Shown: piece by piece, positions 25,301-31,300 of the stretch | Position numbering within the stretch: the stretch's first letter is position 1 | Layout of the letters: every line of letters begins with the position of its first letter | DNA from: Lepidonotus clava | Taxonomy: Eukaryota > Annelida > Polychaeta > Phyllodocida > Polynoidae | Length of the DNA stretch: 64,000 nt | Assembly (NCBI GenBank): GCA_936440205.1 | Contig: OW387140.1 | Location: forward strand, 20,891,659-20,955,658 | Direction: 5' to 3' | The notes under the pieces: model-generated | What the model saw: the letters and a program-made list of their open reading frames with translations, nothing else | What the model was told of the DNA's origin: nothing | Databases searched by the model: none | Translations under genes and position numbers: made by a program

Positions 25301-28300
25301 AAGGAACTCCCAAGAAGTAAGAAAACATTTCTTTCTTTCCATTCGACGAACATCATGTTTCTACCCTGATGATAACTATAAACGTATAGACTTAATCATG
25401 ATTATGTCGCCCAATGCAAACCATCATGTATAGCAGCCAGGGCAACGTCGCCTGAATAAGATGTGCGCGACAACAACAACGTATTCTTGTATATATAACG
25501 TATAACGCACACGTGTCCATTGGATGCCATATGACATGTATATCAAGCATTAAATCCCAATGTCTTTATACTTCTATGACGTTCATACCGTAGACTACTC
25601 TAGGAAACGTCACATGTATAATTATACATTCTCAATGTACCCGACAAGCATGAATCCCCCTCCCCCATTTGTATATACTACTCACAGGGTATGCTACGCA
25701 AAATCTATCCATGCGATCTTGTCGCGTAAGTATAGTGAAACATGTCGATGTGACGTCGCATGTATAGACAGCGTCATCTCTATATTACGCTCTGAGCATA
25801 GCAGACAAGTTGAGTACAGTCCTCTGCAAATACAGGAAAGATCTTTACTGAAACCGTTTGGTCTAAATTAAGGAATTCAATGTGCTAAGAAGATAGGTCG
25901 AGCCTTCATAAGAAGATGTTTCCTCTTGACTATTCCTAAAATCAATGATTATTACGACAGCCATACCCCCGTTTCATGGGAGAAGTCATTATACATTAAA
26001 ATGTTCTCATGATCAGTATATAACGTAATGTTAACAAGCTCCACGGAACAGCATCTTCTAATACCCCTGCCTTCTGTTAAAATATAGATAATATCTCTTT
26101 TCAGTAAAGGCATCGGGAGGCACTCCAGTGACATACATCCGGTTACATTGCGTTTTCGGGACAAGAAACTCGAAAGGGAATACGAGCGGTTACGAGATTC
26201 GTCGTTCAAGTTTTACACGACATGTGCCTTTGTAATATTCCTCTTTATGGTGGCCGTTCAAATACTTATTCTTGCCAAGTAAGTATCTTATTTGATTGAA
26301 CACATGAATCACTGGTCGGCGGAATCGAGTATAACATTTAGAAAAAAGTAACATTTGAGAAATGAAATTCTACTATAGGTAACATGAAAATGGATATTTT
26401 GGAATATTTCCACACATATATTAAATTTGATTTTATCTAGGTAAGATCTAGCAAAGAGAACGCACTAAATAGACATTCTAACCAATGCGCTACGACCATC
26501 TCATATGATTACTTCTTGGTGTGCAACGGGCATTATTGGAACATGCATCACTAAAACTCCATTATTTATGGTCAACCGGAAAACATTGTACCAAACGCAT
26601 GAGTTGTCATGATTATCTATCCAAGCACTATTTGTTATTAAGTTATGTGGAGTATTACATAATTATTACATGCAAAACTTACTGATTCTCTCATGTAGAC
26701 TAAAGTCTCAATAAAATAACTTTCTAATGACTTTTAGTCTAGGAATTCAAGCCTTCGTTTTAATGTAACATAATTATATAATTATGTGAAATACATGTCA
26801 CATAATTATGTGTAACGTTTTCCATGGCCAGTTTGTCCCATTGAATCTATCATTTTATATAAATAGACTCTAACAGACGTAATGTTGCTATCAGGTAATT
26901 CGATCTATCTCAAATCGATGCTCAAATCAAAAAGATGCAGTCGGAAATCTACCTGTCCATATAGGTGTAATACAGATATACACATATAGCATGTATCAGC
27001 CTACACTCTTATCTACTTTCAAAACTGATCCCCAACAAATGTGTACTTTCTGATTCAGACACCCGGCGATATACGGCACTATGGTTGCCATAGCGGTCAG
27101 CTTCTTGTCGCTTATCGTGCTCACCACCGGACTCAAGTGTTTGCCCTTCTACTCCGTCCTCCCGGTGAGTTAGGCCCTAAGTCTCTTATCACAGATGCAT
27201 CCTTTCTTAATTCCTGGTTAGCTGATTAAGGAGCTATCGGCCGTGAAGTTACACCCACGGACTAGCCCATTTAGACCTTATTCAGGTAGGGGTCACATGA
27301 AGAATGTGGCCATATGGTCACCACAACCACAGCATCTGACATGGCTCATGTTTTACCAGAAATTAATCACAGACATTAAAGATAACTATACCATGGACGC
27401 TCTGCTATTGAAGATATACTGTATCTATATAAAAGAACCCGTTATTTTATGATATTATCATTAAATCACGGCTACTTGATTTAAACCGCTTTAGAAGGAG
27501 CTCTTCATTGACCTATATCTGTTCACCAATATGATCTTATGTTAGGTATGTGACGTCTTTCTATTACCAGTTCCTTAGTTGCCGACAAAGCTTGTTTTTA
27601 TTGGTAAATGTTGCCTGGTTTCTTCATGTCTTCTCAAGGCTCTACATGATCACCTACGAAAACTGTGCTGTCTCCATTCATTTATCAACAGTAAAAAGCA
27701 AACGATCAGGTTATCGATTTCAAGTATTGAATTTTTCTTTCGGTACAATATACTATCTTTCTGTTTCCGGTCTTCTCCCTGCCTCTCATATCCTCTCTTA
27801 TAGATTAGACACTAATAGCGGAGTGGGTTTCCCAGGCTAACACCAGATTCAAACTTTCATATTGTAGTCGACAAGATACCTACCATTATGAATCCCAATT
27901 TTCAGTTTAACCAAGTCACTTTAAGTGGTTCCCCAGAGAAAGACAACATTATTCCGTTGTTTCGAATAGGCGGCCGACGAGGAGCATGGTTTGTTGATCT
28001 GTGGGGACCCGCATTTAAAGTAAAACTAGATGGTAAAACCAATGCATTGTCAAAAGGTAGGGTGTCGATCTATGTTCTTACCGCCTGTCCTCCTCCCCAG
28101 GTGGGGTGTACGGGCCGGCTGCGGCGGGTCACCGAGCTGCTCATATCCAACAAGTGGTGTAAAGTGGCCATGAGTGCAGTGTCCTGCGCACTCATATTCG
28201 TTGCTTCCATTCTCCCTCCTGTGGTAAGTATGCCATGACAAAAAAGCTGATCAATGCAAATGTCTTGACTATAATTAAAAACATATATAATGCTTACGGA

Positions 28301-31300
28301 ATGTATCCCACTTTTTGGGCATTATGCAGAGGTTACTGCTACTAGGCCTATACTGATCGTTTGACCCATACAGTAATTTAGTCCTAGTCTTTTTAGTCTG
28401 GTAACAAATATGAGAACGATAATCCATTCTTACAAACTGTTTTGTTTCAAAAAGATGTTAATCAAGATGGACTCAAAAGTGGTAAGTCCAAAGTTCGTAA
28501 TTTGACGCACCGATTTATTGCCGCTTGTGTTTTCTTTTTTTGATGGAATTCCCACAAACAGAATGATGCTTAAGCTTTCTGTTTTAACCACTGCTGTGGC
28601 TAATGTACACGCTATAGATGGTACCACGATGACTAAACGTTTGCCTGTTTGTAGCTCATTATTTACACTCACAAATAGTATTTCTCTGACCTAAACAGTT
28701 GTTAACTTGACAACTCCACAGCTTCATTTCGATTCACACGACCTGCATTTGAGAATTAGCAGGTTCGGGCCGAGGCGCAATAAGGGTGTTATTGTCATAT
28801 ATATCAGGTTGATGCGGTAAATGGTATCGTGGTCATTTTAAAACTGTTGTGCCGTCTCCAAGTAGTGGTACTGTGCTTTTTACAGTGTGCAAACAGAATG
28901 CACAGTGCGACTGGAGACGTGTATCAGTGCTAATGCTCAAATGCATGCATACAAGTGGTATAATTCTAATTTACAAAAGACAATTTACATTCAGCTCTAT
29001 CCTGTTCGATGAGTAAAGCATTCATTTATTGTCTTAGACATGGGACTGAGCCATGAAATTGTGACATTAATATTCTTTAAAACATGCAACAAATAAACTT
29101 TGATTATTTTCTTACAGCTTGACTGCCAATCCAATAACGACGAGTTGAGTTTGGGGCCTAAATTATCCGTGACTTTACCTCCCTTGCACACCGCCAACCT
29201 GAGTGATATAAACTTCAATAGCACTCTCTTCCCTGACGTCACTATGACCTTGCCAACCATAGATATTAATGATACAAGTGGGAGAAAGTTTGACGAGTTT
29301 ATCATGTGCGGCGACGACAGGAGATGCTGCATATTTGCCCCAGTAAGTACAGCTTATCAGTTATCATCTATTTAAAAAATCCTTCACTTTTTCCCGCATG
29401 TTTACATACATCGATTCAACTTAGTTCTATGAATTTATTTTTTTCGTCTTTAATTTCAATGTGAAAAATTATTTTTAGATGCATAATTCCTGTGTTCTTT
29501 TACAGTATTACTTATTCAGCTGCATGCTGGCACTCATTTCCTGCAGTGTATTTCTCCGCATCCCTTACGTCATCAAATCTGTGTACATGGTCATTGGACT
29601 TGTGGTCTTTAATTTTATGTTCTACGGAGTCTTCAGTGACATCTTAAGACTTTACGACAAACTTATAGAGTAAGTGTTGGGGTTCAGCTTCTACTTCATT
29701 TAATCAATAGTGAAATGTCAATAGAGTTATAACTCAAAAGCCATTGTGATTTCATAGTAAATCGGGTTAACTATAAGGAGAATGAGATAACCTAAAATGC
29801 ATAGTTAAAATCATATTTTTAACGTGTATTGCGGAAATCAAACGCCTGACCCCTCGCAAGGTCTAATTATGAGAATGGGGGAATGTAGACAGATAACCTC
29901 AGTTTGTGTACTTTGCTGTGGCGCCCCCTTGTGTAGATGCTATTAATCATCATATAACGTGTAGGCCAATGTTTTAAATAACACATGGTTATGTCCAAGT
30001 ATCCTAACACTAACCAACATTTTCTTTTTCAGGCTTGAATTTCTACAAACAAATTTAAGAGGTACTTTATATACTGGAGTGCTATGTGTGACATTGATAG
30101 TATTGGATCGTCAGGTAGGTCAATATTGTTTTGAATCAACGAATCAACGAATCAATAAAAATATATTTAGACCAATAACAGGCGCTCATAATCATTATGA
30201 CATATATATATATAATTAATTATGGAGGCAATGATCATGATAAATGCTACAACAACGAAACACACAAGAAATAAACAGCATATGTCTTACCGTAGAGATA
30301 CATAAGATGTATGTGTATGGTCTTGAATTGCGCCCAATCTCATTAATTTAAGTACTAAATTTTCAAGTTTACTACTCCTTATGTACCCGCCCTTAGATTG
30401 GCTCGAACCTGCGCCTGGACTTTCTGTGCAAGGTGCGCATCCAGCACGAGAAGGACGAGGTGCAGCGGAACGAGGAGGTCAACCAGATCCTGATGGACAA
30501 CATCCTGCCGCGCCACGTGGCCGAGCACTTCACCCGGCCCTCCCGTACCAAGCATGTGAGTTTAGTCCTTTCTTGGCCTACTTACCTATTACATATTATT
30601 TTGAGTACCCTGGACTTAACTACAGTCTAGTGAGTGCTTTGCTTGTAACAGCCGCAGGCCCGGGTCACTGTTGTTGGAAAGACAATTCAAATTTGATGTC
30701 TATCAAGTTTACATAGAAAGATAAATTTGTCAAAAAGTGATGTTATAGTTGTCTACTGCTCTTGTCGCGTAGTAGACAAATCTTAAACGACATGAATGTC
30801 CGGAATGAATGTGGATGGTTTTTAAAAGAAATGACAGCTGACGAGTTTTATGCTGTAACACGGGTAAGAGTAAATTAAATAAAATATTTTCCGATAGTGA
30901 TTAATTAGAGCTTGTCATTTGACTCATATTGTCATATCGTTCATTACCATATGATTCGTCAATTTGATTGGCTTGGGAGGCTAGATACAGCTATTTGATT
31001 GATCAATCATGAAGTTAATATATATCATAACGAAACTCTATGAAATAGAATAGCACACAAACGGGCCTAGGTATTCTAATTTCTTGGATCTTAAAACTGA
31101 AGATGTTGTGTATCGATACATTGATGAGTCTGTTATTAATTTTGTCTTTTCATTTCTTTGTCTTTTTTTTATATACAAAATTATCGCACGTCGCTTGTCT
31201 ATTTGATGGGTTTAGACCTATAATTTACATCCAATGATGTGAATCCTGTCATGTCTTTGTGCATGGTAATTGTTGTTATTAAAGGCCATGTGAAATGAAC

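Noticed and set aside
25560-25871. 103-codon open frame in cyclase intron 11
   Set aside because: No resemblance to the family, no in-phase splice sites, and the gene is complete without it.
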